The translations under genes and the position numbers were made by a program. Positions 36,149 through 47,122 of a stretch of DNA of 64,000 nt are shown piece by piece. The stretch lies in NCBI RefSeq assembly GCF_000499385.1, contig NW_013652331.1, positions 1 through 64,000 on the forward strand, read 5' to 3'. The notes beneath the pieces are model-generated. The model ran no database searches. It saw only the letters and a program-made list of their open reading frames with translations, and was not told the origin of the DNA. Each line of letters begins with the position of its first letter. The stretch's first letter is position 1. Origin of the DNA: Eimeria necatrix. Taxonomy: Eukaryota; Apicomplexa; Conoidasida; Eucoccidiorida; Eimeriidae.

Positions 36149-37936
36149 ATGCTACCCGAGCCGCATCTAAACAGATCCGGGGGTCCACCAAGGCCACCAA
36201 AACCGGCCGAGAGCACAAGCAGCGTCTCTACTTCCGACGAATCGGGCAGGGAAACTAGCAACGGCAACTGTAACACGAGCAACGGCAACACAAGCTGCAA
36301 CAGCTCCAGCAGCTCGAAAGAGAATGTCACAACGAAAGAGGCAGAAGCCACATCATGCGAAGACGAGCTGCTTAAGCTATCCGCCACAGGGTCAGGTGGT
36401 AGAGCCTCGGATGAAGATGGAAATGAAACGACTTCTTCCATGCTACGGGCACCTGTGTTTGTCTTACGTTCATTCCAGCAGTTTATTTCGTCGTTTTCTC
36501 ACATATTGACCCGGCTGCCTGGCATTGTGCCTTTGTTTAGCAAGAAATGCCCCAAAGTTGACGCATATCAGTTCAAGCTTTTTGCGGTCGCTTGTGTCAT
36601 GCTATTGGCTTTGCGGCTACGGCGCTCCCGACAGGCTAGTGCAGGTCCATTGGCCCAGAGCGGGGTCCCTGGTGAACAAGTGTCATCCACCTCTTCTACC
36701 TCACCGCGAACTAGCTCACGGATGCCTCTCATGCCCATAGGCTCCCTTTTCGGTTGGTGCGCCCCACGACGACGGTCGAAGGCGCAAAATGAAATATCGT
36801 TCTCACAGGTGCTGCAGCTGGTGGCAGCTAATGCAGTAGAGGAGGTGCAGTACTGTTCTGGGTCTCGTTTGTTGTTATTATTGAAGGACAAGAGAAAACT
36901 AACATCCCATCTCGTTCCTGGGGCTGAAGCGGCTTTCTTCCGCGCTGTGGCTGCGCAGGTGCCCCGATTTCAGTCTGTGAGGACGGCGACAGTCTCGGAC
37001 GTACTATCTTTCTCGTTCCCCATTTTCTTTCTCATCGTTTGGTTTTGCTTATTGCGCTCCCTAATAAAGCCTCTGAAGGGAGGCAAGGACACAGGCACAG
37101 ACAGAGGGCTGGAGGCTTGCCCTCCCGCTGCGTCCTTTGCTGACGTTATCTGCAAGCAGAAGCATGAGCTGCAGGAGATTGTATTGCTCCTGAATGGGGA
37201 GGGTCTGTACACTGCAATGGGTGCCCGGCTACCGCGTGGGGTGTTACTGGTGGGACCGGCTGGCACTGGCAAAACGTTGCTAGCTCGGGCTGTAGCAGGA
37301 GAAGCCTCTGTAGGCTTTTTGTCCGTCGCAGCATCGGAATTTGTCGATACGTTTGTGGGCCAAGGGGCTCGAAGGGTACGAGAGGTGTTTCAGGCCGCCA
37401 GGAAGAGGGCCCCTTGTGTGTTATTTGTCGACGAGCTCGACGCTCTTGGTAGCCGCGTAGGCCCTGTGGGATTATCCAGCGGACACGAAGAATATGTGCA
37501 AACAATAAACCAGTTCCTTATGGAGATGGATGGGGTGACAGGAGGTGCTGGTGGTGTTGTTGTTGTTGGAGCGACAAATAGGCTGGATGCTATCGACGAG
37601 GCCCTTCTGCGATCTGGGCGTTTTGATCGTCACATTTACCTGGATCTGCCATCACTTGAAGAAAGGCATGAAATATTGAAATTGCATGCAAAAAGAAAAA
37701 GGATGCAACTGGGAATAGATGCGTGGTCCCACCTACAGGCCATAGCCGAGGCTGCCGAGGGCCTCAGCGGGGCAGACCTTGAAAACCTATTGAATGAAAG
37801 TATCTTCAGGGCAGTCAGGAGGGGTGGAGATGCTGTCGACCGTCAAGCTCTGGATGAGGCACTGTTGACTCTACTACAGCGGAAGCACACACAAGCACGA
37901 ACGCAAACAATGACTCAGAGAGGGCTGTGTCTGTAA
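36149..37936 (+). CDS. FtsH/Yme1-like AAA ATPase lacking the M41 peptidase domain
   Basis: One long exon. An FtsH extracellular-like domain ([20 protein letters not shown] to about 36960) is followed by a membrane span ([20 protein letters not shown]) and an FtsH-type AAA module: Walker A GPAGTGKT (37252), pore loop FVDTFVGQ, Walker [11 protein letters not shown] (37421), second region of homology [20 protein letters not shown] (37568) and lid [13 protein letters not shown]. The frame stops 30-40 residues after the lid; no HExxH zinc-protease motif follows. Start uncertain: the frame is open back to 36014 and codes for a hydrophobic stretch (FFAVLIIWSHLI) upstream of the first ATG at 36149, so a short 5' exon with a targeting signal is likely. 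FtsH proteins act in mitochondrial or plastid membranes; location here (mitochondrion or apicoplast) is inference. Confidence 0.8.
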   Translation: MLPEPHLNRSGGPPRPPKPAESTSSVSTSDESGRETSNGNCNTSNGNTSCNSSSSSKENVTTKEAEATSCEDELLKLSATGSGGRASDEDGNETTSSMLRAPVFVLRSFQQFISSFSHILTRLPGIVPLFSKKCPKVDAYQFKLFAVACVMLLALRLRRSRQASAGPLAQSGVPGEQVSSTSSTSPRTSSRMPLMPIGSLFGWCAPRRRSKAQNEISFSQVLQLVAANAVEEVQYCSGSRLLLLLKDKRKLTSHLVPGAEAAFFRAVAAQVPRFQSVRTATVSDVLSFSFPIFFLIVWFCLLRSLIKPLKGGKDTGTDRGLEACPPAASFADVICKQKHELQEIVLLLNGEGLYTAMGARLPRGVLLVGPAGTGKTLLARAVAGEASVGFLSVAASEFVDTFVGQGARRVREVFQAARKRAPCVLFVDELDALGSRVGPVGLSSGHEEYVQTINQFLMEMDGVTGGAGGVVVVGATNRLDAIDEALLRSGRFDRHIYLDLPSLEERHEILKLHAKRKRMQLGIDAWSHLQAIAEAAEGLSGADLENLLNESIFRAVRRGGDAVDRQALDEALLTLLQRKHTQARTQTMTQRGLCL

Positions 37937-38229
37937 AGCCTTTTGGCCTCAGGCTGGCTGTGCATGGGTTTTTTTCTCGTTCAGGAAAACACGCGTAAAA
38001 CAATAACAGAAAATGGCACAGACGTAGAGAGGCACACCAGAGCGATTTGTACCCAGATGCAGGGGGAGTAAAATCCAGCAAGACCTGTAAAGAGATTGCT
38101 TGGCTGTGGGCATCCACAATTTTAGCTGATACTACCAACAACTAGCAACCGCATCTTTTCAGGGAATATTGTGTGATTGCTCTATTCTCCAGTAAACTAC
38201 AGCTTTGAACCATTCATTGCATTCACAGC

Positions 38230-40347
38230 CCTTCTTTTGCGCTACAACGAACATTTACTGGCCTTTGAGGATCTTTGCTCGCTATTTGGGGTCACCCATT
38301 GGATGACTGCAAGCCACCTGAGGAGGACAACGACTTCCAGGAAGACCTGATGACGCGGTTCCTCACCATATACAGCGATTTTTCGCTCACGGCCTCACTC
38401 AACAACCACTTGGAGGCAGTACATGTTTGCACTACCTTGGTAGCACGCAAAACATCCTTGGGGCAATTTCTCACGCATTAGTTATACTCGTTAGGCTAGG
38501 AGAAGCCAGCGGAACCAGTCGAACAAACAGCACACATCATCTAAACGGTTGTGACTAGCCGAGTTCGAAGTCGGCGTCTGTGAAGAGTTTGGGGATGAAA
38601 AACGAAGTATTTGGCAAGCTCTGTTTCACCACTGTAGAATGTGTTGGGGCCATGCGGGTATTGGTTGGGAGGCAAATAGCAATCCCTAAGCACCAGTTTA
38701 CAGCCGCTGTTTCAGCTGTGCTTTCACGTCTCTTGTGTCAAAACTGAAGCAGGAAAGTTCATGTCATCAAGGTGTGGGGATTGTATGAGAGCTCGTCTAG
38801 TACTATAGTCCTGGGGGGATGTGACTGAGGACAAGGTGTTTTTCGTTCTGTGCATCCAGGGCCCCATACAGACATCGGTAAGGTCTAAATTTTATATCAA
38901 TGCGTCTCTTTGAGCTGCGTGGTTACGTGCTTTCGTTTGCACCGCGTGCATCAACACCGCAAATGTTCTGGCAAAGTCCACAGATCTGCTTTGCCGTTCT
39001 GGCTCTTTGGGACGTTTATCCCAGGAAGTGACTGCTTCAGAAATTTCATTTGCCACTGGGCTGTGAGCAGGGGACTGCGTGGCAAACGTCACCGACATCG
39101 CAGGCCATCAGGGACGACGGCGCTCCCCGCCGTGTACAACAGGCAAGGACCAGCCCCTTGATTCCATCACAAGGAAGCTGATTATCTTCAAGGGGCGACT
39201 TAAACAGGAAATGCGCTGTACGAAAAGACAATGGTCCTAACTTCCCCCAGGAATGCGTGCAGCTGAAGAACAAGCAGGCCGTCTCACAATGTGCACTCTT
39301 GGGAAGTGTATGTCAATCGCAGCTGACGGACTCTCAGCACGAAAACTTGTGGCTGATGTATGATAAATTAATTACTTCTTCACTTTGTATATATTTTCAC
39401 TGTTGTGCGTACGGCTGTGTGCACTGTGCACTGCTGGGCAGTTAGGTGAACAGAAATTGATGGGCCCTCTGGCAGCAAACCTACTAGCCTGGCCATGATA
39501 AGATTATTTCTTTTATTCGCTGTAAACCATGAGTGCTGGGGACACTGCTGTGCGGTTTGTTCCGGCTATGCCCCCGCAGTGCAGAGTTGGCGGGCCTCCC
39601 GATCGCATGCGTCGTTCGCCCGTTCGTACTTCAATCAAAATAACGGATAGCACCAGTGGCTGTTCAAGATGTTTAGCATTTCTTATTTAAAAAGGACGCC
39701 TTGATACAGCTTACGGTTTTGCCGAGACTTCCATAAGATTGCTGGAGGCGGTGACAATAGCATCCGGCACCTTCAGGCTCGACAGCGTTCAGCGGCCGTT
39801 TGCCCTACTCAGAGTTTTTTTTTGTAGCTCACAAAGCATGATTAGTTCTTATTTGTATTCCCATATGGTGACTTAGCCTCTGCTCATAGCAGCAGCGCTT
39901 ACTTCGCGCAGCTCTTCTGTGTCCCATCTCGTCCTTGACTGTCCATCAATCTGTGCAGACGCTGCAGAGATCTCTATTTTCTGCCTTTGACTCTTTGTCT
40001 TTCGAAGTCATTAATCCTGAACATGGATGGACACACCTGGCATTGCATTTATCGATGCCGCAGCTTGCAGTGCCTGGTGATGCTTCCTCAGCGGCCAGCG
40101 CAGGCGGCAGCAATGCAGCACTGCACCACCAGTTGAAGACTCGAATACTTGTTATACAGGCCTATTCGCATCTTGCATGGAGGCGGATAGCAGTGCACAC
40201 ATTTTTATGAGAAGGCGAAGGAAGATTTTCCTCAAGGTCAGGTGCCGGCCACGCATTACGTCTTCTGCGGCACCCAAGAAGTTCTTGCTGTTCCCAAGCA
40301 GCGACACCACAAACGGCGAAAGGTCAAAGCTGGGCACGAAGAGCTAG
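38230..40347 (+). CDS. Possible multi-exon gene, unresolved
   Basis: I do not recognise the product. Candidate exons with coding character and splice-like ends are: about 38318-38418 (DDCKPPEEDNDFQEDLMTRF, donor GTACAT), a small one at 38861-38878 (donor GTAAGG), 39252-39400 (LTDSQHENLWLMYDKLI), 39959-40200 (FEVINPEHGWTHLALHLSMP) and a last one ending TAG at 40345-40347 (SAAPKKFLLFPSSDTTNGER). I could not join them in one frame, and the minus strand at 40152-40337 is also open. Treat this as a hint of a gene, not a model. Confidence 0.3.
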
Positions 40348-40350
40348 AAA

Positions 40351-42363
40351 ATGAGCAGCTCCTTCTCAATTGAGATATCTCGCGACGATTTTCCCCACAG
40401 AGGGGCATCGAGAAGCAGCAAACAGAGCAGCCGGCGCAACAACAGTAGCAGCGTTAGTCACGAGTTCGATGTTACCCCTTCTGAACCTTTCTATCCCGAG
40501 TCAGGCCGGGCTGGCCAGAGAGGGCGGTGGCAGCCCATGGCTCGCGGAGACGCTCCAACCCCCGGGGGATCGGAGAATGAGGCCTCCGTTAGCTCTGCCC
40601 CGGCATCTGCTAGTCCCAGTGCAGGCCCATCAGGCTGTTCAGTGGACGTCACGCAGCAACAGCAGCAGAAGCTGAAGCAGCAGCAGCATCGGCAGCGACA
40701 GCTGCAGCAGCAGGAAGGGGAAGGCGTTTGTTACGTGGACCAGTCTCGGTCCGAAGCCGACGACGTGCAGTCATCATTTGCCTCAGGCGAGGCGTATGAT
40801 CGTTCATGCCAGCCTGAACATCCCGTTAACACAAACGATGAGGCCCCTTGGGAAAACATGCAGTTGGCTCCGCTAGCCATTGAGGGCTCCGTGGCGAGTG
40901 GAGGTGGGGCTTCTCGCGCGTTGGGTTCTGCAGGGCGAGCGTCGCCTCCCGGAGCTGCTGCGGGTAGCAGCGCCTTACTGAGGCGCGCCTCCACAACAGG
41001 AGGACGGGGGCCAACGCGGCAACGCAGCGGCCGGAAGCAGGAAGGGATTCTGAAACGGCCGACAGAGAAGTGGACCCTGGCGCAAAGCTCAATGGGAGAG
41101 GACGTCGTAATAGGTCAAAGGGGCAGTAAGCTGTGGCTAGCTCCCGGGTCTGTTTTATGGCGTTTCTTTCTGTGCGCGTTGGCCTTGAGAATTGGCAGCT
41201 CCCTGGCGCTGCTAGTAATCGTGCTAACGACGCTGGAGCGGATGGGCCGCGCTGTGTCATGTGTAGACATGTCTAAGTGCAGCGGAGGGGGCGGCATCCT
41301 GGCGTTTCCTATCTTGCTTCGGGCTCTGCCGAACTTCGGGATCGGCGTTATGGCATACGAGTCCATCACAGGATCCTTAGTGGCGGGATTGGTACTAATG
41401 CTGCTGCCCATGGCCGGCAACTGCTACTTTACGTGCCAGGCGCTGCTTAAAGGCACGCGAAAGGCGTACCTCGATGAGGTCAAGGTAACTACCTGCTGCA
41501 CCGCCTGGGTGGGTGCGTGCGTGGGGGTGTTTATTCCAGTGGTCTTCCTTACGTATCAGTTCTGTGACTTGGAACGCTTCGATGTTAACGGCTCACTCAG
41601 GCCTGACAGCGCATCTATAGGAGCGGCCTCGGTCAACATGTGCAACCAGCTGGGGCTTTCGTGCGCTTGCCTAGGAGTCGCGATTCTCTGCGCGTGCAGC
41701 ACTGGCTTGTTGGTGTTTCAGCGATACTCGCGGCTGTGGGCGGCGCAGCTGGGGCTTGGCTGTGTGAAGTTTATGCTTGCGGGATATCTGCTATGCTCCA
41801 CCATCATGCTTGGCGGGCAGAGCAACCAAATGATGCTTGAAACGATGGATACGGCGGTGCATACGGGAGGGCTTCAGAGCCCCATGGTAGTTCAGATGGG
41901 CCTCTTTTTTGCTGCGTTGAAATGGGGTGGTTATATTCTCGCGGTGAGTAACATGGCTAGCGGGGCGTTTACTGTGTGGATGGCGCACTTGCGGTCGCAC
42001 TTACTGTCGTGTACGAACATGCTTATTAATTTCGTCTTCTTTTTCACCAACGCTGTCTCCTTCTTCGCTATGACTTTCGAGTTTGCAACCCTCAACGTGG
42101 TGTGTGACTACCCAATGTACCCTATGCAACAGACGGAGCGGGCGGCAGCTGAGGCCGCCTTTTTTTGCACAATTAGACCCCACTTTATATTCCTGTGGCT
42201 TCTCGTGGCACTGTTGTCGGTTGTCCGTCTCGTGGAACTACTCGTTAGTGCGCTGCTCTTCCACCGCGAGTTCTGCAGTGCCAAAATGCCCAAGCCAGGA
42301 GCTCCCCCATCCGCTCCAAGCATCGACTCTCTACCCCCTAAATGGGGGTCTAGGAACAGATAA
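40351..42363 (+). CDS. Multi-pass membrane protein, 670 residues, intronless
   Basis: Single open frame with ATG in the context GAAAATGAG, ending TAA. Residues 1-260 are hydrophilic, rich in Ser, Gly and Gln (KLKQQQHRQRQLQQQ), with no motif I know. Residues 268-650 have about eight hydrophobic spans, for example LRIGSSLALLVIVLTTL, GSLVAGLVLMLLPMAG, AWVGACVGVFIPVVFL, LSCACLGVAILCACSTGLLV, FFAALKWGGYILAV and FLWLLVALLSVVRLVELLV. A Cys-containing loop (CVDMSKCSGGGG) follows span 1. No transporter signature is visible. Lack of introns sets it apart from every other resolved gene here. Probably coccidian-specific (inference). Confidence 0.75.
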   Translation: MSSSFSIEISRDDFPHRGASRSSKQSSRRNNSSSVSHEFDVTPSEPFYPESGRAGQRGRWQPMARGDAPTPGGSENEASVSSAPASASPSAGPSGCSVDVTQQQQQKLKQQQHRQRQLQQQEGEGVCYVDQSRSEADDVQSSFASGEAYDRSCQPEHPVNTNDEAPWENMQLAPLAIEGSVASGGGASRALGSAGRASPPGAAAGSSALLRRASTTGGRGPTRQRSGRKQEGILKRPTEKWTLAQSSMGEDVVIGQRGSKLWLAPGSVLWRFFLCALALRIGSSLALLVIVLTTLERMGRAVSCVDMSKCSGGGGILAFPILLRALPNFGIGVMAYESITGSLVAGLVLMLLPMAGNCYFTCQALLKGTRKAYLDEVKVTTCCTAWVGACVGVFIPVVFLTYQFCDLERFDVNGSLRPDSASIGAASVNMCNQLGLSCACLGVAILCACSTGLLVFQRYSRLWAAQLGLGCVKFMLAGYLLCSTIMLGGQSNQMMLETMDTAVHTGGLQSPMVVQMGLFFAALKWGGYILAVSNMASGAFTVWMAHLRSHLLSCTNMLINFVFFFTNAVSFFAMTFEFATLNVVCDYPMYPMQQTERAAAEAAFFCTIRPHFIFLWLLVALLSVVRLVELLVSALLFHREFCSAKMPKPGAPPSAPSIDSLPPKWGSRNR

Positions 42364-42838
42364 TCTGAATTACCTAACTACGGGTCTTATTTGTGTCCCA
42401 TCATTACAGAATTTGAGACTTTTCCCCCCCGTCCTGGCATAGATCGCTGGTTTGCATCCCGCAAGGCCTAGCGCCCACGCCTGTGCCTAGACTACCACTG
42501 CCTCCATACGAACCGTCCGACGTTTTGAACCATGTGTCGTGTACAAAGACAAAATGAGCTAAAGCATTACGCCTCGCGCCCTCCGTTGGTGCAAGTATCA
42601 AAAATTGCGAGGTGTGCAAAGCCGAGCGACAGCGCAGCGCACCTAAGCCCACAGTTGCAATGCCATGGACTGGCAGAAAGTTGGCTATCCTGCACTGCCT
42701 GTGCCTATAACGCTAATTTGAGACCCCCCCTCCGCTCATGGTGCCAGGGAAGAGCCTACGATCCCATCGGAATATCTAGCGCCGACCCAACATATCCTCA
42801 ACTAATGAGTCCACAACTACGACGGAAGCACGTGCGGC

Positions 42839-45800
42839 TCAGTCGCTGTCGTCAAACGTCATCTTCTTCCCCTGAAACTCTTGCACGTTCCCCGCGTTTG
42901 CAGCCTTCACCGCAGAGGCACCGCCCCCCCGACCTCCTCGGAACCCCCCACGGCCACCACCTGCAGACAAACTCCAACGGGAAATAGATAATGCCAACGA
43001 GAAACACACACGGACCGTCCCCATGTAAAAAACGCGGCCCAAGTAACGAAAACCCAACGTAGCGTAGCAGGCTGATGAATGCAATACTTGCTTGCGGCAA
43101 AGCAAACCACGCGCCTACCTCGTCCCCCTCCCCTACCACCGCCACCCGCACCGCCGCGGCCCCCACGTCCGCCTCTGCCACCCCTATCACCGCCTGAGCC
43201 TCTGGGCAGGGCATACGCTACCCAAATTGTTCTACCGTCCAGCTCTGTATTGTTGTACTCAAGTGCCTTCGTGGCAGACTCCACAGAGTCAAACTCCAAG
43301 AAGGCTTGCCCACGAGGCTTCCCACTGTCTTCGAAGACTGGGATACGCACTGCTCGAATCTCCCCTGAAACAGGCAGGTTTCAAACCAATGGAAAACAAT
43401 GACACAAATAAGCATATGAGGGTTCAAAAAATATGCTAGACAGCAACCCAACATGCGCAAGGCCAATGCCTCGGCATCGAGGCTTACCACAGTCGCCAAA
43501 AGTTTCCCTGATGGTCTCTTCAGTAGTATCAAAGCTCAGGTTTCTCAGGACGATTTGATTACAAGGTTCCGCCTTGATCTTGTCTTCCCTAGGAGAGGTG
43601 CCTTTCCCGTCACCTTTGCCCCTATCACCCTGCTGCCTGTCAGCTGAAAGATTAATCCGCAATGTGCGGCCTTCATACTCTGTCTGGTTGAACTCTACAG
43701 CCTTCGCAGCGCCCTCCTCGGATTCAAATGTGATGAAAGCAATTCCCTTCCCCTCCAAAATTTTTATGCGAGTTGTCGGCCCACAATCCGCCTCAAATAA
43801 CTCCTTCAGCTGTTCCTGAAGAGACAAGAAACTGCACAGACAAGCATACTCCAATTCACTCCCATGCGAAGGTACCGACGCACAGCATGCACTTCGTTGT
43901 ATCAATAGTATATGACCCTCCTATCCCGTGACGCCATGTCAAACTGCGTCAAGGGTCAAACAGAAGCCACTTTACTTTTGCAGGGCAAATGGAGGGACCA
44001 CGAAATCAGCCACAGAGACTGCAGCAAGACGCGTCCCGCTGGAGCCTGCCAGCACTTGAGCACGTCGGACAAATTTGCGGCAATCACCCCATGCAGCAAA
44101 CACACCAAATACATGCCTGTGGCCTTTTCTTCCTCACCTCTGTAACGGAGTACGGAAGGCCACCGCAAAAGATCTCACTACGCATACGGGCGGCAGCGGA
44201 CTGATCAGTGAGTTGCAGCTTCTTTTTCGGGGCCTGTTGGTGGTCCTGCCCCTGCTTTCTCTTCTTTGAGCTACTACCATCAATCTCCATCTCCATGTCT
44301 GCAGCCTTCCCTTTCTTGTTTGCAGCTTTTTTAGGTGGCTGCTTTTCTGCCTCCTCCTCCGACGACCCTGAATCGGAATCACCAGCCACTGCCTTTTTCA
44401 GCGGCGCTGCAACCTTAGCCTTAGCTGCAGGCTTCTTCTCGGTAGCTTCCTCTTCAGAAGACGAGTCGTCAGAGTCAGAGTCCTGCGCCGCTGCTGCTTT
44501 CTTGGGACCTGCTGTCGCCTTGCCCTTAGCTGCTGGCTTTTTCGCCGGGGGCCCATCGTCTTCAGATGAGGACTCATCTGAATCAGAATTCTTTGCAACA
44601 GTCGGCTTCTTCTGTGGCGGGCCTGCCTTGGCCTTAGGTGCTGCTTTCTTAGCTTGGGGTTCTTCGTCAGATGAGGAACTATCGGAGCTATCAGGCGCTG
44701 CAGCCACTTTCTTCGTAGGCGCTGCCTTGGCCTTAGCTGCTGGTTTCTTTCCCGTTGGCGCCTCATAGTCAGAGGAGCTCTCCTCTGAATCAGATTCGTC
44801 TGAACCCGAGTCCTCCGTTGTTGCTGCTGTCTTCTTCGGTGGCGCGGAAGCCTTAGCCTTCGGCGCCGCCGGTTTGGCGGGCGGCTCGTCGTCAGACGAT
44901 GTCTCGTCTGAGTCGGAATCCTGGGGAGGCGCTGCTTTCTTCTGAGGTGCTGCTACTGCCGTCTTACCTTTGGCTGCTGGCTTCTTCGCTTGGGGTGGTT
45001 CGTCTTCGGATGACTCATCCGAGTCAGAGTCCTTTGGCGCTGCTGGTTTCTTCTGTGGAGGTGCCTCCTTCGCCTTTGGTGCTGGTTTTTTTGCCTGAAA
45101 CCCGTCATCAGAGGAGGACTCGTCTGAATCAGAATCCTGCAACACTGCAGCCTTTTTCTGAGCAGGGGCCGCCTTGGCCTTGGGTTGTGCCTTCTTCGGG
45201 GCGGGCTTCTCATCTTCTGAGGATGTGTCGTCAGACCCGGAGTCATTTGGCGGCGCGATTTTCTTTTGTGGGACCCCAGCCTTTACTTTCTGCGCTGGCT
45301 TCTTTGCTGGTGGCTCATTTTCAGACGAATCCTCTGAATCAGAACTCTGAGCAACGGCTTTTTGGGGCAACGCCGGCTTAGTCACTGCGCCTTTCCCCTT
45401 TTTTGCAGCCGCTGCAAGCAAAACAGTTGAAACGCTCGGCACTCAGGCGCAGATACATCAACATCAACATAAGGTGGTAGTACACAGTGCACAAGTAATT
45501 CTGACTCGCGGTCTTTTGCACATTGGGCGAATTCCAGATCAGAGATCTTGGTGGAAAAATATCAGTCCCGAAAGGTCAATAGTAGCAAAAATGCTCATCA
45601 TCTGGATACCGCCCACGCAAAAGCGCGATACATAAGAAATACAATAAATACGATAGTTACGCATGCACTAGCATCGAGGCTCACTAACCACATACTGCCG
45701 TGCACAAACGCACTTCAGCGCATGCTGGCCTACATTGAACCAACAGCAATCAGTTCAAGCTTTGCTGGCTGATCGCCATTTCACATTGCTCGCTAACGCG

Positions 45801-46409
45801 CATAACGTACGTGTATCATCTTCTGACGAGCTTGATTCGGAGGAGTCCTGAGCCTGCGACTGAGCCTTCGCAGCTATTCCTTTGCCAGCTGCTTTTGCTT
45901 TTGCAGCCGCTGCCTTCTTCACTACAGTTGCACTCGGCTGATCCTCATCAGAGCTGTCATCGGAGGAGCTCGGTGGCGGCACCGGGGCAGTTTTCTTCTT
46001 ACTCGCAGTGGAAACCGGCTTCGCAACTTTCTTTGGCTGAACTTCTTCTTCGCTCGAAGAAAGTGAATCGTCGTTCGCGACGGGCTGTGCCACTTTCGCT
46101 TTCTGCGGGCAAATAGACACAAGCACCTGTCCAGAATGCCGAGAGCTCCGGCGGAAACGTAGTGCTCGAAGACAATTCTCTCAGAGGGCTTTTGCTCCTT
46201 CAAGGAAGCTACATTGCTTTTCTAGGGACCACAGTTTGCCGGGAAAAGACTTCCAGCGCAGAGTTTGGAGATATTGGGCTGCCTCTCGCGCCCCACAGTT
46301 CCTCACAAGGTCTTCTACATTCTCCTCGGCATTAAGCCCCCCATGCATTACACCACCTCTTAAGGAAAACAGAGCCACGCCAAAAAAAATCAAGAGAACT
46401 TACTGCCAT
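42839..46409 (-). CDS. Nucleolin-like protein (acidic repeats, two RRMs, RGG tail)
   Basis: Firm exons: 45811-46102, 44138-45411, 43488-43815, 43119-43364, 42839-42960, in frame with each other. The N-terminal half is about 15 repeats alternating Lys/Ala/Pro segments (AKKPAPKAKEAPPQKKPAA) with Ser/Asp/Glu blocks (KDSDSDESSEDE), which are CK2-type sites as in nucleolin and Nopp140. RRM1 is split (EIFCGGLPYSVTE; GIAFITFESEEGAAKAVEF), RRM2 starts NQIVLRNLSFDTTEETIRE and goes on GQAFLEFDSVESATKALEY. The tail is RGG-rich (GGDRGGRGGRGGRGG). Such proteins work in pre-rRNA transcription and processing in the nucleolus. The 5' end is less sure: a tiny first exon ATGGCA|GTAAGT at 46404-46409 and an ENVEDLVRNCGAREAAQYL segment near 46320 are plausible. 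Confidence 0.85.
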
Positions 46410-46823
46410 TGTCGTGGTGCAGAACAGGAAGGAGGCTGCAAACTTGTTCTAATGTGGGGCAGGCACCTACAGAACGGAGCCTTTGCAGGCGTGTACTTTC
46501 AATAAAGTAGACACACTTGCATAAACAAGCCAAATCCTTGGCTCGCCTTTAAAGTAAATAACAAACTGCTCACAGAGCACGACAAGAAAAACTATGTGCT
46601 CATGTTGAAAGGGACCGTGACCTCACTGCCCCACGCCAGCCCAAGCAGTGCAATGCATGACGGAGGCTTAGAGGGCCCCAACGCAACAAGAGCCCATCTA
46701 GCATGGGCAACTTCATATAATAGGAGTCTCCGCATAAAAGCGCTTAGTACTTTCATTTAAACTTGCTACTTATTTATATCGTTTTTCTGATCTCTTCTTT
46801 CAAACTTGACTAAATTGCTACAG

Positions 46824-47101
46824 GTGGCCGCTGTTGTCATTCGAAAAGCTCGGCGCGAGCGTCATCCCCGAGCCAGACTTGCCAGCAAGCGGCACCGTCG
46901 ATTCTGGGTACGATTTGTTTTTCCTCGCCAAAATTTCGATCTTTTTTATTGGGTTAATAGCTAATATTCGTGCTTTCAGCTTTAAAGCTAGAGGAAAGCA
47001 GCGGATGGGCTCGCGATCGTGGCGTCTTCACGAGCGCTAGCAAGTCTTCTCTGGTCAACCGCAGTGGTCGCAAAACGGAATTAGACGAACAGCTCATTTG
47101 A
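46824..47101 (+). CDS. Possible 3' exons of an unknown small gene
   Basis: Two blocks bounded by splice-like sites: a basic one after CTACAG at about 46824 (RKARRERHPRARLASKRHRR, donor GTACGA near 46910) and one after TTTTCAG near 46980, open to a TGA at 47099-47101. No family recognised and no start found in the roughly 400 bases back to the nucleolin gene, so this may be chance or the 5' leader of the next gene. Confidence 0.2.
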
Positions 47102-47122
47102 TGGGTTTTTAACCAGAGCCCA

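Noticed and set aside
38230..40347. Peptidase (HExxH) exons continuing the FtsH-like gene
   Set aside because: I looked for an HEAGH-like motif downstream of 37936 and found none; the coding-like blocks there have no M41 features.
44208..44768. Long plus-strand frame (and another at 44899-45381) opposite the nucleolin acidic repeats
   Set aside because: A shadow of the repetitive Lys/Ser/Asp codons of the minus-strand exon; RRMs and splice sites fit only the minus strand.
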